A stretch of DNA of 64,000 nucleotides, taken from the NCBI RefSeq assembly GCF_000224145.3, contig NC_020172.2, positions 2,897,557 to 2,961,556 of the forward strand, read 5' to 3'. Source of the DNA: Ciona intestinalis. Its lineage: Eukaryota > Chordata > Ascidiacea > Phlebobranchia > Cionidae. Shown piece by piece: positions 35,701-46,849 of this stretch. Numbering within the stretch: the stretch's first letter is position 1; each line of letters starts with the position of its first letter. The position numbers and the translations under genes are program-made. A model generated the notes under the pieces. That model did no database searches, had not been told where the DNA came from, and saw nothing but the letters and a program-made list of their open reading frames with translations.

Positions 35701-38700
35701 ATATATAACTAATTAGTAAAGTAACTAATGTTCTTTAGAACTAAAACACAGTTTAGTCTGTTGTAGTGTGTTTGTGGTAGATTAATCTAATATGCAACTT
35801 GGCTAGTTACAACTAAATGTGCGTTTATTTAACAATATGTATACATAGAATTTGTTTAATCGTTTATGCATTGATACAGTGTACTGTTTATTATTTTTAT
35901 GTAAGTCTTATCATATTTATACATATGTGTCTGATAAGTTGTAACTTTAGTATTATTTACAAGAAATTTTATGCAGAACAAATTTTTTTTGGTAGGCTAA
36001 AGTCTTTAAGTGACATTATTTAAAAGAAATTTAATCTTTATGCGTAATAATTTGTTTTTGCAGGACAAAGTCTTTAAGTGGCATGTACAGAAGAGACAAA
36101 TCGATAATTTCACAACTTGAAAGCAACAAAAACTCTGAAAAAGTTGCAGAAGATAAAGATTCCAAACCTCGCAACACCAACGAGAATAGTTCCTCGAAAA
36201 AAGAAGTTAAAAGAAACCCAAGCCGAGTTGCAGATATGATATCTGTGTTTTCAAATGCTCCTAAGCAAAAAGTTAAAGTGAAAAGCGCAGAAAAAGAAAA
36301 ATCAGTTGAAGAAAATGATAAAAGGGAAGACACAAAAGAGGATACTGTGCCAGTAGTAATTGTGCCACAAAAAAATGAGGGTAAAAAAATGAAAATCGTG
36401 GATACTAATAATATCCAAGCTTCTGAACAGCCAACAACCACTTTTGATGAAACTGAGCAGAAAATAAGAGAAAAAATAACTCCCGAAGTTCCAATACCCA
36501 CTGCAGGCAGTGGAAATGTGACAGAACTTTCAAAAAGTAATACGGCAAGTTTGGAACTTACAAAAAATAAAGCCGAAGATTCAGAACCTCTAAAAAGTGA
36601 TGCCACAGACCTAAAAACTGATCTTGCGCATACAGATATTTCAAGTGAAGTAAAAACAAGCGAAAATAGTGATAAAATAATTGTGCAAGAAGACAAACAA
36701 ATCTCAGAAGAGAGTATTACAAATGAAGAAAGCAATCAGGAAATCAAGGGTTCGAATAATCAACCAAAAAAATCCACAATTGCCCCGGAAATTGTTAAAC
36801 CAACAGTCGTTGTTCAAGATACAACTATGCTTCCTGCTTTGCTAAAATCGCTTACTGAGGTCCGAGAAAACCATGAAAAGAAGAAAGAGGATCCGAAAAA
36901 GATTGATCCTGCGCTAACATCCTCTATAGCCCCTCTCATCAGTGAACTCCCAGCTTCTCCAATTAAAAGACCAACTCCAAGGTATTTGTTAAGTTTTTGT
37001 TTGATAAATTGACCAAGACAAAAAGTTTTGTTAAATTTTTGTCCCAATTTTTGTTGAATTTTTTAATTGACTAGACAGAAACTTATACCTGTAGCTGCAA
37101 TCAACATTGTTTTGTTTTTTGTAGCAATTGCTATTTAATTTTGAATCATTTACTCAATTTATGTTTGCAGCTGCATTTGTTAATTATTTTTAACCTTTGT
37201 GTATCACTATCAATTGTTTAACTATAGTACATTAAGTGCTAGACCGTCTTGGTCATGTTAGTTGCATTGTTTAAATGTATTGTTCTTATTAGTAGCACAC
37301 TGTTATGAATAAAAAGGTTAAGCTAGGGCTAAAATAACCCTTAGTCATACAGGGCTGTTGAATTTGAACAGCTGGATTATAAAAACATTCAGCCTCTATA
37401 TTATTAGGCTACTATTTGTCCTATTCTAATAAATCCTTTGGCCTAAAGCCCAGGTCCTCGACAAGCACCTCACCCACATAAAATAGTTCTTAAATCTTAT
37501 TTAACCATTCATTCCACAGAGTGAGAATGACAAGTTCAAATTCAGATTCAAAACCTAAAGCAAGACCTCGCTCCTTTAACAAAGTTGATGTCAAACCTAA
37601 AATTGAGAGTAAATCGGCAGAAGAACTTAATCCATTTGCTCTTAATGATGATGAGATAGACCATCCTGGAACTCTTGGTGTGGTTGAGAACAATAAAACA
37701 ACCAAAAACCAGATTGAAAATAAACCAGAAATAAATAAAGTAATAGAACCTTTAAACCCGTTCGAAATGGAAGAAGAAGAAGAGGAGGAAGAAGAAAAAG
37801 GGTCCTCGGAGCAAAAATTAAGTGATGTTGGGAATCATGGCGATGTTGGAGAAAAAACTGAGATTAAAAAGAGCACAAATCCCTTTGATGTAGATTTAGA
37901 AGAAGAAGATGAAAAAGAGGAGGAGGAGGATGGAAAGAATCCATTTGATATGGAAGAAAGTGATGAAGATGGGAGAAATCCATTTGAGATTGAAGAAGAG
38001 ACGCCAGAGATGAATTCCTATGATGAGAGCTTGAATCCGTTTGGTCTGGACGAAGATGCGGGTAGTGATCCTACTGATGAAGATGTGAAGATTGGGAACA
38101 GGGATGTTGGACATCCGATCGCTACTTTGGATCAAAAAATGAAAATTAATGCCGTGAAGAAACCCCTTGATGCCCCTAAACCCCCAACAAGGAAAAAGGC
38201 CCCAGCCCCTCCACCCCCTAAACCCCCAGCAGAGGAGAAACAGCTCCAACCCATTACCCTGCCGCCCGTAGCCCCACCAAGGCACTCACCCGTCACCACA
38301 AAACGAAGAGCCCCGAACTGGAAATCGGACGTTGAGAAAAAGATGGAGGAAATGAACACTAACAATACTGTTGATAAAAAGTAAGTTTTGACAAATTTTT
38401 TTTATAAAACTATTGGTGCACATTTTTTACTGAAACATGTAATGACATTACTGTTGAAAAAAAAAACTTTTGCGAAATTTCTGTGAAAAATTGTTACTTT
38501 TGTCCAACCTTAGGTGTCACTTTTTCCCTTTTTGTGAAATCTTGGGTGTCATTGTTAAATACGGTTACACTCATATAGTCCTGAAATATTAGGAGCCTCC
38601 TTAATTAATTAGGCAAATGTAGTCTAATTTAACCTTGCTTGTGTGTGTGTGTATATATATGTAAAAATGTGGCACATATTTTACTGATAATTATGGTGAC

Positions 38701-41700
38701 CGTGACATTGTTTAGTTTAGTTTCGTTGTTTGTATAGACACCTACAAGCATAGTAATAATTGGTTACCAATTAAGATGTAAAAGTGTGGTGCAAAAACAT
38801 TTGATGTTACCCCTTGTATTAAAAGTTACGAGGAATATCAAGACTAGTACCTTTAACACTATACCTATCTATGCATAAAACCAGTTGTTTAATTGCTAAC
38901 TGTTTTATTTTCAGATTCATACATAGCCCAGAAACAAAGAAAACAAGTCCACTACCCACCAAGGCTGGAGCAAAACGTAAGTCATTTAAATTTATCATGA
39001 CGTAAATAAATGAAAAGGAAGTCCTGTATTTGCACCTTGCATTAAATTGTTTTTAAACTTGATTCGATTTAGCCAGAAAAACAGGAACCACTGTAGCAAT
39101 AGGAAACATTTGCAAGAAATTAATTCTGTATTTGTGTGCGTTTGATTGAAGTGAATATGCTACAATATGTTCCCTATATCCTGAACATGTTCGACCAGTG
39201 TTGAGCACTTTGTCAATTATATATTGGTTGTAATACACAACTTGGGATTCTTTTCAACTCACTGTTGTACTTGTATGTAATCTAATTGTAGTTTTAAAAG
39301 AAATATTAAAAAACATAACTGATTTTGTTGTGATTTTGACCCAAAAAAATAACTGATTTTGTTGTGATTTTGACCCAAAAAAATTCATGTTTTTACACAA
39401 CTTAAATTCCCCCCTACTAAAAGTAATATTGTTAAAAAAATTGAAAAACAGAACTGATTCTGTCATATTTTTTTTTCAAAAAAGTTTCATGCAGACACAA
39501 AACCATGACGGTTTATTTATTAATTTTTATTGAATCAGAAACACCCAACAAAAGCAAGCCACCAATCATAAAACCAGCTCGACCAGCACCAGGTTATGGA
39601 TTCCCACTTATTAAACGAAGTGTAAGTTTTCTGAGCTTTTATTACGTTTCTGGTTGATGTTTGACCAATTTAAAAGTTACCCTGAACTGTACAATACTTC
39701 TGCTACAGGCCCGTAACAATGGGTCATCTTTCTATGCACTCTGGCAAGCTGTATGGCATCAGTACACGTATGTCACCCATGTAGAATTTGCCCCATAATT
39801 GGGTTTGGTTTAGCTGAAAAGTCAAATATGTTTACTATTTACATAGTAAAATAATGCTGAATTTTGTGTGATAGAAAACTTTACTTTATTTTATGTGCAA
39901 CTGTACTAATACGCATAAGACAATAAAATGTATTTATTGTTAATAATAAAAACGTACTAGTACAGTGCCTTTAAAATATCAAATCTTTTGGCATCAATGA
40001 TGATCACTGAGGTTTAATCCTTGCATCCATGATCCAGGTTAAGTGGGAGATGACGGAAGAAGAGGTTGTGAGCGAGATGGCCATCCTGGATGTTCAACTT
40101 AAAGATCTTGAGAAGAAGGGAGTCAAGCTGGAGGAAGTTTTGAGAGATGAGATGGAATTAGAGTCTGGTATGTGTATGAATTAATCTTCTACTTATAACA
40201 TGTGGGATAAAGCTCAGCTGTAGGTTATTTCGTTCTAATTATCGATATAGTGAATTGGTGACTGTAGTAATTTGTGCGAATCTGACCCTGATCTGGTGTT
40301 TATAGAGTTATATGAATGTATGTACTTTCTTTATCCTCGCATGGCTGGAAAACGAGGTTGTTGTAACACAAGTGTTCTGTTTCATACACCTTGTGCGAGT
40401 ATACGAGTTACCACGAACGTAACTTTATGGGTGTTTATTTTTTGTGGAATTTTTTTTTTTTTTTTTCGTATGGCTACAATTTAGACAACCCATTGCCATT
40501 AGTGACCATTAGGTTGAGCAATTGCCTTTATGTGTCCCGCTCTAACTTAATAAACTATAAATATACAGATTCTCATTTTTTTTTCAGGCAACGAAGTAAA
40601 AACCGAAACTGATCAATTACTTCGCGAATGGTTTGACTTAGTTCATGATAAGAACAAGTTGGTACGAAGGGAAACAGACCTTGTGTATTTGTAAGTTAAC
40701 CTAAAAGTTAAGTTTCGATGCGTTTGGCCATATGCCACCTTGATTGATGTAGTTTCCTGTTTGACCACTGAGTGTGACTATATTTTAGCCATGTTTATGT
40801 TAAATGTATTAAGATGGGGCACCTTTTTTCTTGTCCCATTTAGTAGTAAAAAAAGAACATTAAAAGAAAAAAGAAAAAGTAAAAAAAGAATCAAAGAACT
40901 ATAAAACTAGATCTTCGCAATTCCCATAGACCACTGTTAATTGTTTAAAACACGATCCGGACATTATGTGCCACAGGTGTCTCATCTTACCCCACCCCAC
41001 CATATCTACTTTTACAGAATGCAGCAACAAAGGTTAGAGCAAGAACATGCTGATGTTGAATATAAGATACGTAAACTACTCAATAAACCAGGTATGATTT
41101 CCTAATTAAATATATATTCCTTTATTCTGTTCTATATAGGTAAGGTCCTATAGCTTGTCACGACATAGAATTAGAACCTTGATTTAGGCCGCTAGTACCC
41201 ATTTTAGTGACCGCTAGGTTGGAGCAATGTTTTTCGTCCTGTCCAAGTACATGTATGCCACAATCTGTAACAGTATCAGTGTTGAGCCTTGAACTCAGTA
41301 TCCTTCGGTTACAATGCAAGCACATAATATATAGTATGACGAAAATTAAAAAAAAAATGAAAAATTTCTTCTTGAAAAAATGAACTATTTGCTTTAAGTG
41401 AAACAACTATTTAATTCGAATTGATATTTGAACATTACTGTTTGAGAAAGTTTGACAAAAAAGGAATTTCTCTTTCCGTAGTTTGACTTCATGAAGAATT
41501 ATTTATTACGAGTTTATTAATCTTTACAGATGGTGAGAAAACTGAGGAAGAAAAAGAAGAAGAGAGTAACCTCCTGGATCAACTTGTGCAGGTTGTGGAG
41601 CGACGTAACGTTATTATTAATTCCATTGAAGAGGCGAGAGTCAAGTGAGTTATTTGGTTTGCTGACGTTATAAGTCAGTGTGTGGCATTAGGCTTTTTAT

Positions 41701-42480
41701 TTTACATTCACCCACAAAGTTACATACATGGCAACTTGTATGGTGGCACGAGTTGTATAAAACAGAACACCTGTGTTATAATGACTGTCGTTTTCTGGCC
41801 ATGCGAGTATAAAGCAAATGACAAAAATGAATTTTAGTACATTCCCTATTCAGTGGTCCAAGTTAAAATATTGAAATAAATATGTAATTTAACACAGTTA
41901 CAATAAATGTAATTTTTATCCTTTGCGAGCCAAAAGATATCATAATAGTGTGAAAAAGAGCCTAGTTATACACCACATGCTTATTTACAGTTCTATGCTG
42001 TTCAAACCACATACAGTAACCTGAATTTTCTGGGTGAATTTTTACATGATAATAATGAATGTAACTTGCTTTATCCTTGCATGGCGGGAAAATAACAGCC
42101 ATTGTCACACGAGTGTTCTGTTTCATACACCTTGTCCTAGTTTTGTTTCATACACCCTGTGGGTTCTTGATTTTTTGATTTTTTTTTATATATGGCAAAT
42201 TGGACAACCCATTAGTGACTTAGTTGGAACTAACCAACTGTGGCATGGCGCATACAATAACCGACTTTGCCACGGAGCGATGCTTAATATTGCTTGATAC
42301 CCCAGGGAGGAAGAAGAAGATGCAGCTTATGATCGAATGAAGATCCAGATGGATTCTCCTCCCGACAACGACAATTCTAAAATGAAAAAGAAAAAAAATA
42401 AAGTCAAAAAAATGTTCAGCAAGAAAAAGAAATCTTCAAAACATGATGCTGAACCAACAGAGCAAACATCCAATACCTGA
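32720..42480 (+). CDS. MICALL: MICAL-like protein (MICALL1/2 type)
   Basis: MICAL-like proteins link Rab GTPases and EHD proteins on tubular recycling endosomes. Thirteen exons: 32720-32868, 33241-33437, 33986-34086, 34479-34630, 36064-36981, 37520-38380, 38915-38976, 39539-39621, 40038-40167, 40588-40690, 41018-41091, 41530-41644, 42306-42480; 1039 residues in frame. The N-terminal CH domain (about 1-115) begins [16 protein letters not shown] and contains [20 protein letters not shown] half-domain follows (CEIC..HRQC). The centre is low-complexity and acidic with six NPF motifs (near residues 543, 585, 626, 646, 659, 678), then a proline-rich stretch. The C-terminal bMERB coiled-coil domain (about 842-985) contains [20 protein letters not shown]. 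The end is Lys-rich. There is no monooxygenase domain, so it is MICAL-like, not MICAL; the NPF motifs favour MICALL1. Poly(A) signal at 42784. Confidence 0.93.
33015..33185 (+). mobile_element. Family B SINE fragment in MICALL intron 1
   Basis: The head GCTGTGGCAGGGTGTTTAGC is joined to the 3' part AAGGTGTATGAAACAGAACA; the middle is deleted. Confidence 0.75.
33665..33895 (+). repeat. Family C repeat in MICALL intron 2
   Basis: GTTACACGCATAGTCATTAA, TGTATAGACACCTACAGCAG and AGAGTAAAAGCTGTTCTAGG. Confidence 0.65.
34150..34335 (+). mobile_element. Family B SINE fragment in MICALL intron 3
   Basis: The 3' two thirds: AACCCAGTAGTCACAAATGG to GTGTATGAAACAGAACACCC. Confidence 0.75.
34664..34843 (+). 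mobile_element. Family A MITE missing its left end
   Basis: Internal GATCGTGTTTTAAACCATGA to the intact right terminus CTTCCCCCACCCTACTATA. Confidence 0.75.
34926..35050 (-). mobile_element. Family A MITE missing its right end
   Basis: TAGTAGGGTGGAGGAAGATG, then reverse-oriented interior to AGACCGTTGTTAATTA. Confidence 0.8.
36031..36063 (+). promoter_or_regulatory. MICALL exon-5 acceptor region with an upstream decoy
   Basis: The true TTTTTGCAG precedes GACAAAGTCTTTAAGTGGCA. About 69 bp earlier TTTTTGGTAG precedes GCTAAAGTCTTTAAGTGACA. The exon start has a decayed local duplicate. Confidence 0.6.
37435..37490. repeat. Fragment of the foldback family
   Basis: TTGGCCTAAAGCCCAGG to CACCTCACCCACATAAAATA, like the arms at 9010-9140 and a piece at 42682. 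Confidence 0.5.
38545..38880 (+). repeat. Family C repeat in MICALL intron 6
   Basis: GTGTCATTGTTAAATACGGT, TCCTTAATTAATTAGGC, GTATAGACACCTACAAGCAT and CCTTTAACACTATACC. Confidence 0.6.
39317..39384 (+). repeat. 34-bp tandem duplication in MICALL intron 7
   Basis: TAACTGATTTTGTTGTGATT followed by TTGACCCAAAAAAA occurs twice with no spacer. Confidence 0.9.
40318..40548 (-). mobile_element. Family B SINE, reverse
   Basis: CACAAGTGTTCTGTTTCATA, CACCTTGTGCGAGTATACGA, a T-rich run and CATTAGTGACCATTAGG. Confidence 0.8.
40808..41003 (-). mobile_element. Family A MITE in MICALL intron 10
   Basis: AAGATGGGGCACC to GGTGTCTCATCTTACCCCAC with an extra A-rich insertion inside. Confidence 0.75.
41185..41325 (-). 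mobile_element. Family B SINE fragment, reverse
   Basis: TTTTAGTGACCGCTAGGTTG, TCCTGTCCAAGTACATGTAT and GAGCCTTGAACTCAGTATCC. Confidence 0.65.
41690..41835 (+). mobile_element. Family B SINE 3' fragment
   Basis: CACCCACAAAGTTACATACA to GCGAGTATAAAGCAAATGAC. Confidence 0.75.
42055..42300 (-). mobile_element. Family B SINE, reverse
   Basis: TGTAACTTGCTTTATCCTTG to the tRNA-like end CTTTGCCACGGAGCGATGCT. It ends just before MICALL exon 13. Confidence 0.75.
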
Positions 42481-43001
42481 TTATTGGTTTTATTATTTAT
42501 TAACTTTTTATTTAACTGCTCATTGTTTTATTCCATCCAGCAAAGGGTGCTGGCACCTGCATTTGCACTTGTGTTTTAAAAAAAGTGAAATCTGTTAAAT
42601 CATAACTACACATTTAAATTTTTTTAAATATAATAGAAAACTGCATAGATATTTATTGAAAAATTTGCAAGAAGAAATTCTCTGGCCTAAATCCTAGGAC
42701 CCAGTATTCGCCATGCTTCGGGACCTCACCCACATAGAATAGAAGGAAAAATATTAATTTAAAATAAATCCTAAGCATTCTGCAATAAAACCTTTAGTGT
42801 GTTTGGCTATCTACTGTATTTAAAACGCAGTATGTCATAATTGGTAGTATTCTTACGTGCCTTGCTTGCTTATGTTGCAATATAACTACACAGACTTACC
42901 TGTTCATTTCTGCCATGCCTTTAATTCATAATATATTTGATGCTTGCTTGATTGCCATAGTATTTCATGTTAACATACTCTAAAGACATTTGTGTTGTGT
43001 A

Positions 43002-43169
43002 TAGTAGAGTGGGGAAAAATGGGACAACTTTTATTTCGTTTTCTTTTTTATTTAAAGAATTATAAAAACCTATCCTCACGACTCCTATAGACGTTGTTTT
43101 TTTTTATAACACGATCAAGATATTTGGATATTATGAGCTAAATGTGTCCCGTCTTCCCCCACCCTACTA
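43002..43169 (-). mobile_element. Family A MITE
   Basis: TAGTAGAGTGGGGAAAAATG to CGTCTTCCCCCACCCTACTA. Confidence 0.85.
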
Positions 43170-43589
43170 TATCTATATTGCCCACAAAGCATTCTGCTCC
43201 TATGCTGGCCATGGGTAATGGGGGCTTTTATACACTTTACATCAAACCGAATACATACAAATAGTTTTCTTAATTCCAAATACCACCCTAAAATAGTGCA
43301 ACTGTAAAATGTATTTCACAAATTGCTTTCTTCTGCTACTTCTAACTTGTACTATCTAATCTACAGTTTCGTAAATTGTTCTTAATTATTGTAAGCTTTA
43401 TTCACACCCTTCTTGCTCAACAGTGTTTCCTTTTATGTTTTACAAATATTTTAATCATTCACCCGCTGCATTAAATCTACTGCTACCACAAGATGATGTA
43501 AAAAAAATGACACCTAATAACTCCTGGATAAAAAGGTACAGTGGTAGGTTTTCTAGTAACTGTGTAGATTTTTTCGGATTGCAAAATGG

Positions 43590-43870
43590 TAATGGGTGCA
43601 AGGCTTGTCGCTGCTACCATTGTGGGTGTGTGTCCTTGGGCAAGACACCTAACGATAATTGCTACAATTCAGTAGTTACTTATAGGTACAAGGCTCGTCA
43701 CTGCTACCATTGAGGGCGTATATGTCCTTGGGCAAAACCCTCATTGGTAATTGCTACAACTCGGTAGTCATTTACAGCGAACATAAAAGTTACTTATCAG
43801 TTGCATTACAAGTTACATGAAACCGAACATGTGTGTTACAACTACTGTCATTGTCTTGCAAAGCAGGATA
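43590..43870 (+). mobile_element. Family B SINE with an internal duplication
   Basis: The block CAAGGCTYGTCRCTGCTACC, ATTGNGGGYGT, CCTTGGGCAA occurs twice, at about 43600 and 43688, before the usual 3' part. Confidence 0.75.
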
Positions 43871-44135
43871 ATGGTATAATTTAATGAAGTTCGGTGATAA
43901 AATAGTAGCCATGGACAACTTTCACAGTATTTTACAGTTAAATAATAAATACAAGTTGAATAAAGAATACAGTTAACACAAGGGGTATGAACTAATTTAC
44001 CAAATATTAGAAAGCACACACTGGTAACATGGGCCCAGTGTATTTTTAATCTACCCACGTACACTGTAACACCCTTGGAAAGCACAAGCTTTTTTAACAT
44101 AACGTTCTACATAGAATAGAACTAATTGTTAACAG

Positions 44136-44141
44136 TTTATT
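44136..44141 (-). terminator. UPF0193 polyadenylation signal
   Basis: AATAAA on the minus strand, one base after the UPF0193 TAA stop. Confidence 0.6.
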
Positions 44142-44142
44142 C

Positions 44143-46849
44143 TTATGATTCAGAGTTCATAATTGCGCTTTCTAATTTTTTCGATCGTTCTTTGTCGATC
44201 ATTTCCATTTCTCTGATAAGCAACGAGATTTGTGAAGCTATGATTGGTCGATATTTACTGCCTTGTCCGGCACTTTCCATGTCTTCCAGAAACTTCTTTC
44301 TTTCCTCAATTTCTTTCTCAACTAAAAAATAAATTTTGTTAGTTAAGATGTAGGTATGACGTATGAATAGGTGTATTTTATTTATCCTCACAAAGCAGGG
44401 TATCGACAATTGTTTTTTTAACACAGGTGATCTGTTTCATACACCTCATGCCCACTTACGAGTTACCATGTATGAAACTGTTGATGGTGATCAATGTATG
44501 TGCATTTTAATAATGAATTTTAGACAACTAACAAAAAACTGCTCAGTAAGAGCAATTGCCATTGGTTAATTTTATTTTCTAAAACACCAAATTGTTTTAC
44601 ATTTATTTATACTCCACTCTATCTTACCTTCTTCAAACCTATCAATTCTTGGTAATTCTTTCATCTTTTGTCTTTCCTCTGCAAGTTTTTGTAGCTGGCT
44701 CTTCGGTTTCACATCTTCACCATAAGCCATGATGTTTGACAATCTTTCCTTTTCTTTATCCAGAGATTCTGTCGAATAAATGTGACATTAATGTGTGATG
44801 GAGACTGGAGAGCATATGAGATCCCTGAGTCCTGTGTATTAGCAATTCCTCTAAAGCCAATGTTCGTTTTATGGGTAACGTATATTAAAATAACACCTAA
44901 AACATACTTCTGCCAAATTTAATTAATTTACAGAATTTTTTTATATAGGGTAAATAAGGTTATAAGCCAATATTTATGTTTTTATTTGCAAGCATACATC
45001 AAATTAATGGCTAAAACACCTCTGTCAAATTTGATATAAAAATTGAATACGGTTTTTATATAAGCATACATGGTGCATTGGCAGTGATTAGCACATCTTC
45101 ATCTAGCCTAAATGTTACAAAATCAAGACTTTCTGCTTTTACCATTTTAAGCATATGTGCAACAATAGAGCAACCCACTTGTACTTTGACAGTGGTCTAA
45201 ATTATCACTCATGTTTAAAAAATAACCCGCAGCCCAAGTTAAAACAAAACACCAGGGTTATAAAGAATGCTGCTCAGCTGTCATAACAAATAAGATAAAT
45301 TTATTCAATAAATGATCTATAAATGTCAAAATTTTAAATCTTTCGTCAAAATTTTAAATCTTTCGTCAAAATTTTAAATCTTTCGTCAAAATTTTAAATC
45401 TTAGGTCAAAAATTTTAAATCTTTTGTCTAAGTTTTAAATCTTTTGTCGAAATTTTAAATCTTTCGTCAAAATTTTAAATCTTTCGTTAAAATTTGTAAT
45501 TTTTGATAAAATTTTATTTTTTCGTTAAAATTTTAAATTTTTCGTCAAAATTTCAAATTTTTTTGTCAAAATTTTAAATCTTTCGTCAAAATTTTAAATC
45601 TTTCGTCAAAATTTTAAATCTTTAGTCAAAATTTTAAATCTTTTGTCGAAATTTTAAATCTTTCGTCAAAATTTTAAATCTTAGGTCAAAAATTTTAAAT
45701 CTTTTGTCTAAATTTTAAATCTTTTATCAAAATTTTAAATCTTTCGTCAAAAATTTTAAATCTTTCGTTAAAATTTGTAATTTTTGATAAAATTTTATTT
45801 TTACGTTAAAATTTTAAATTTTTTCGTTAAAATTTTAAATTTTTCGTTAAAATTTTAAATCTTTCGTCTAAATTTTAAATCTTTTTAACTTACTTATTGG
45901 TTTAGGAACGTACTGTGGTCTGTCATAAGCTCCACTCTCCTCAATTTCATCCCGTGTCCTCATCGAAGAGGAGGCTTGTCCTCTCATTGTAAAGGCTTTC
46001 TGTGGAGGAGGAAAGCTCTCAATCCTCATTTCCCGCTCACTGGATGTGGGAGCAACTTTTAGAGGAAGAGCTTTTCCCTCTGTTAAGCAAACATTTTAGA
46101 GAAATTTTGGCAGAAACTGATTTATATTATGGTAAAAAATTCTTAGTTTTGTACAGATACATATGGTGTGCATTTTATAGATAAATGTATATGACTTATT
46201 TATTCTTCTGTGGCAGGGCAGTTGCAGTTGTTATAACATGACTGAGTGTTCTGTTTTAAACACATCAGGCCTGCTTATCAGCCACTTATGTTGTTATGTA
46301 AATATGTGGGTGGGTATTTTAGAGAAATTTTTCCGTTCTTTTAGCCCCAACCCGTATCTCAGGTCTAGGTAAGCGCTCTAACCAACATTCCACAGAACAA
46401 ATACCATAGATAACGATAATTTATATTATTTATGTCATTATTTTTGCACTGTTCCTGAACCTTTATATAAAATACCTTTAACTCAAACCTTACTTTTTAG
46501 AGAATCTGACAAAGCTCGACGTTGAAAGTTGGTTAATTTTGATTCCTCCATCATTACTAAAGAAATAATAAAATCATATCAAAATATCTAAACAGGTTTT
46601 TATGAAATTCAAAACTTTACATAGTTTGTTTTACTAAGTATATTTAGGAGAGCATTCGAAGAATTTAAGACGTTTTGGAATTTTTAATTAATTTTTTTAA
46701 ATTTAAGATGGATTATACTTAAATTATAGATTCAATTGTGATTAATTTGGTGTTTTACCTTTTAGGAGATCTTTAGTTCCAGCTGACAATGGAGCTGTAT
46801 TGGAAGCTCCAAACAACCCGCCTGCTTGTACGGCATGTCTTTGGGCCAT
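44143..46849 (-). CDS. C22orf23: UPF0193 family protein (EVG1/C22orf23 homologue)
   Basis: The molecular function of this family is unknown; a ciliary role is suspected and fits the neighbouring gene. Five exons on the minus strand: 46849-46759, 46556-46494, 46079-45894, 44768-44628, 44321-44143; 219 residues, against 217 in human. Diagnostic blocks are MMEESKLTNFQRRAL, SLDKEKERLSNIMAYG, LPRIDRFEE, and the C-terminal IEERKKFLEDMESAGQGSKY followed by MEMIDKERSKKL, which line up with human C22orf23 along its length. Predicted mostly helical, without membrane segments or a signal peptide. Intron 3 carries a long AT-rich minisatellite. It is head to head with CFAP410, start codons 653 bp apart. 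Confidence 0.92.
44380..44575 (-). mobile_element. Family B SINE, reverse
   Basis: CACAGGTGATCTGTTTCATA, CACCTCATGCCCACTTACGA and AGAGCAATTGCCATTGG. UPF0193 intron 4. Confidence 0.75.
45075..45310 (+). mobile_element. Decayed family B SINE
   Basis: GCATTGGCAGTGATTAGCAC head and a weak CACCAGGGTTATAAAG 3' part; many changes. UPF0193 intron 3. Confidence 0.45.
45325..45890. repeat. 20-bp AT-rich minisatellite
   Basis: About 27-28 units of GTCAAAATTTTAAATCTTTC and close variants fill most of UPF0193 intron 3 and stop about 10 bp from an exon boundary. Variant units recur in the same order in two blocks, which shows higher-order duplication. Confidence 0.95.
46185..46395 (-). mobile_element. 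Family B SINE, reverse
   Basis: TGACTGAGTGTTCTGTTTTA, TTATCAGCCACTTATG and a worn tRNA-like end. UPF0193 intron 2. Confidence 0.6.

Larger units (their letters stand above)
42481..44142. other. Convergent 3' region of MICALL and UPF0193
   Basis: Holds the MICALL poly(A) signal AATAAA at 42784, a foldback-family fragment at about 42682, a family A MITE and a family B SINE. No supported gene. Confidence 0.55.

Noticed and set aside
36031-36735. A 234-codon open frame on the minus strand
   Set aside because: It lies antisense to MICALL exon 5 and owes its length to the Lys/Glu-rich codons of that exon; no family resemblance.
37896-38285. A 129-codon minus-strand frame
   Set aside because: Antisense shadow of the acidic and proline-rich part of MICALL exon 6.
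45325-45890. CRISPR-like array
   Set aside because: Contiguous 20-bp repeats without spacers in a eukaryotic intron; a minisatellite.
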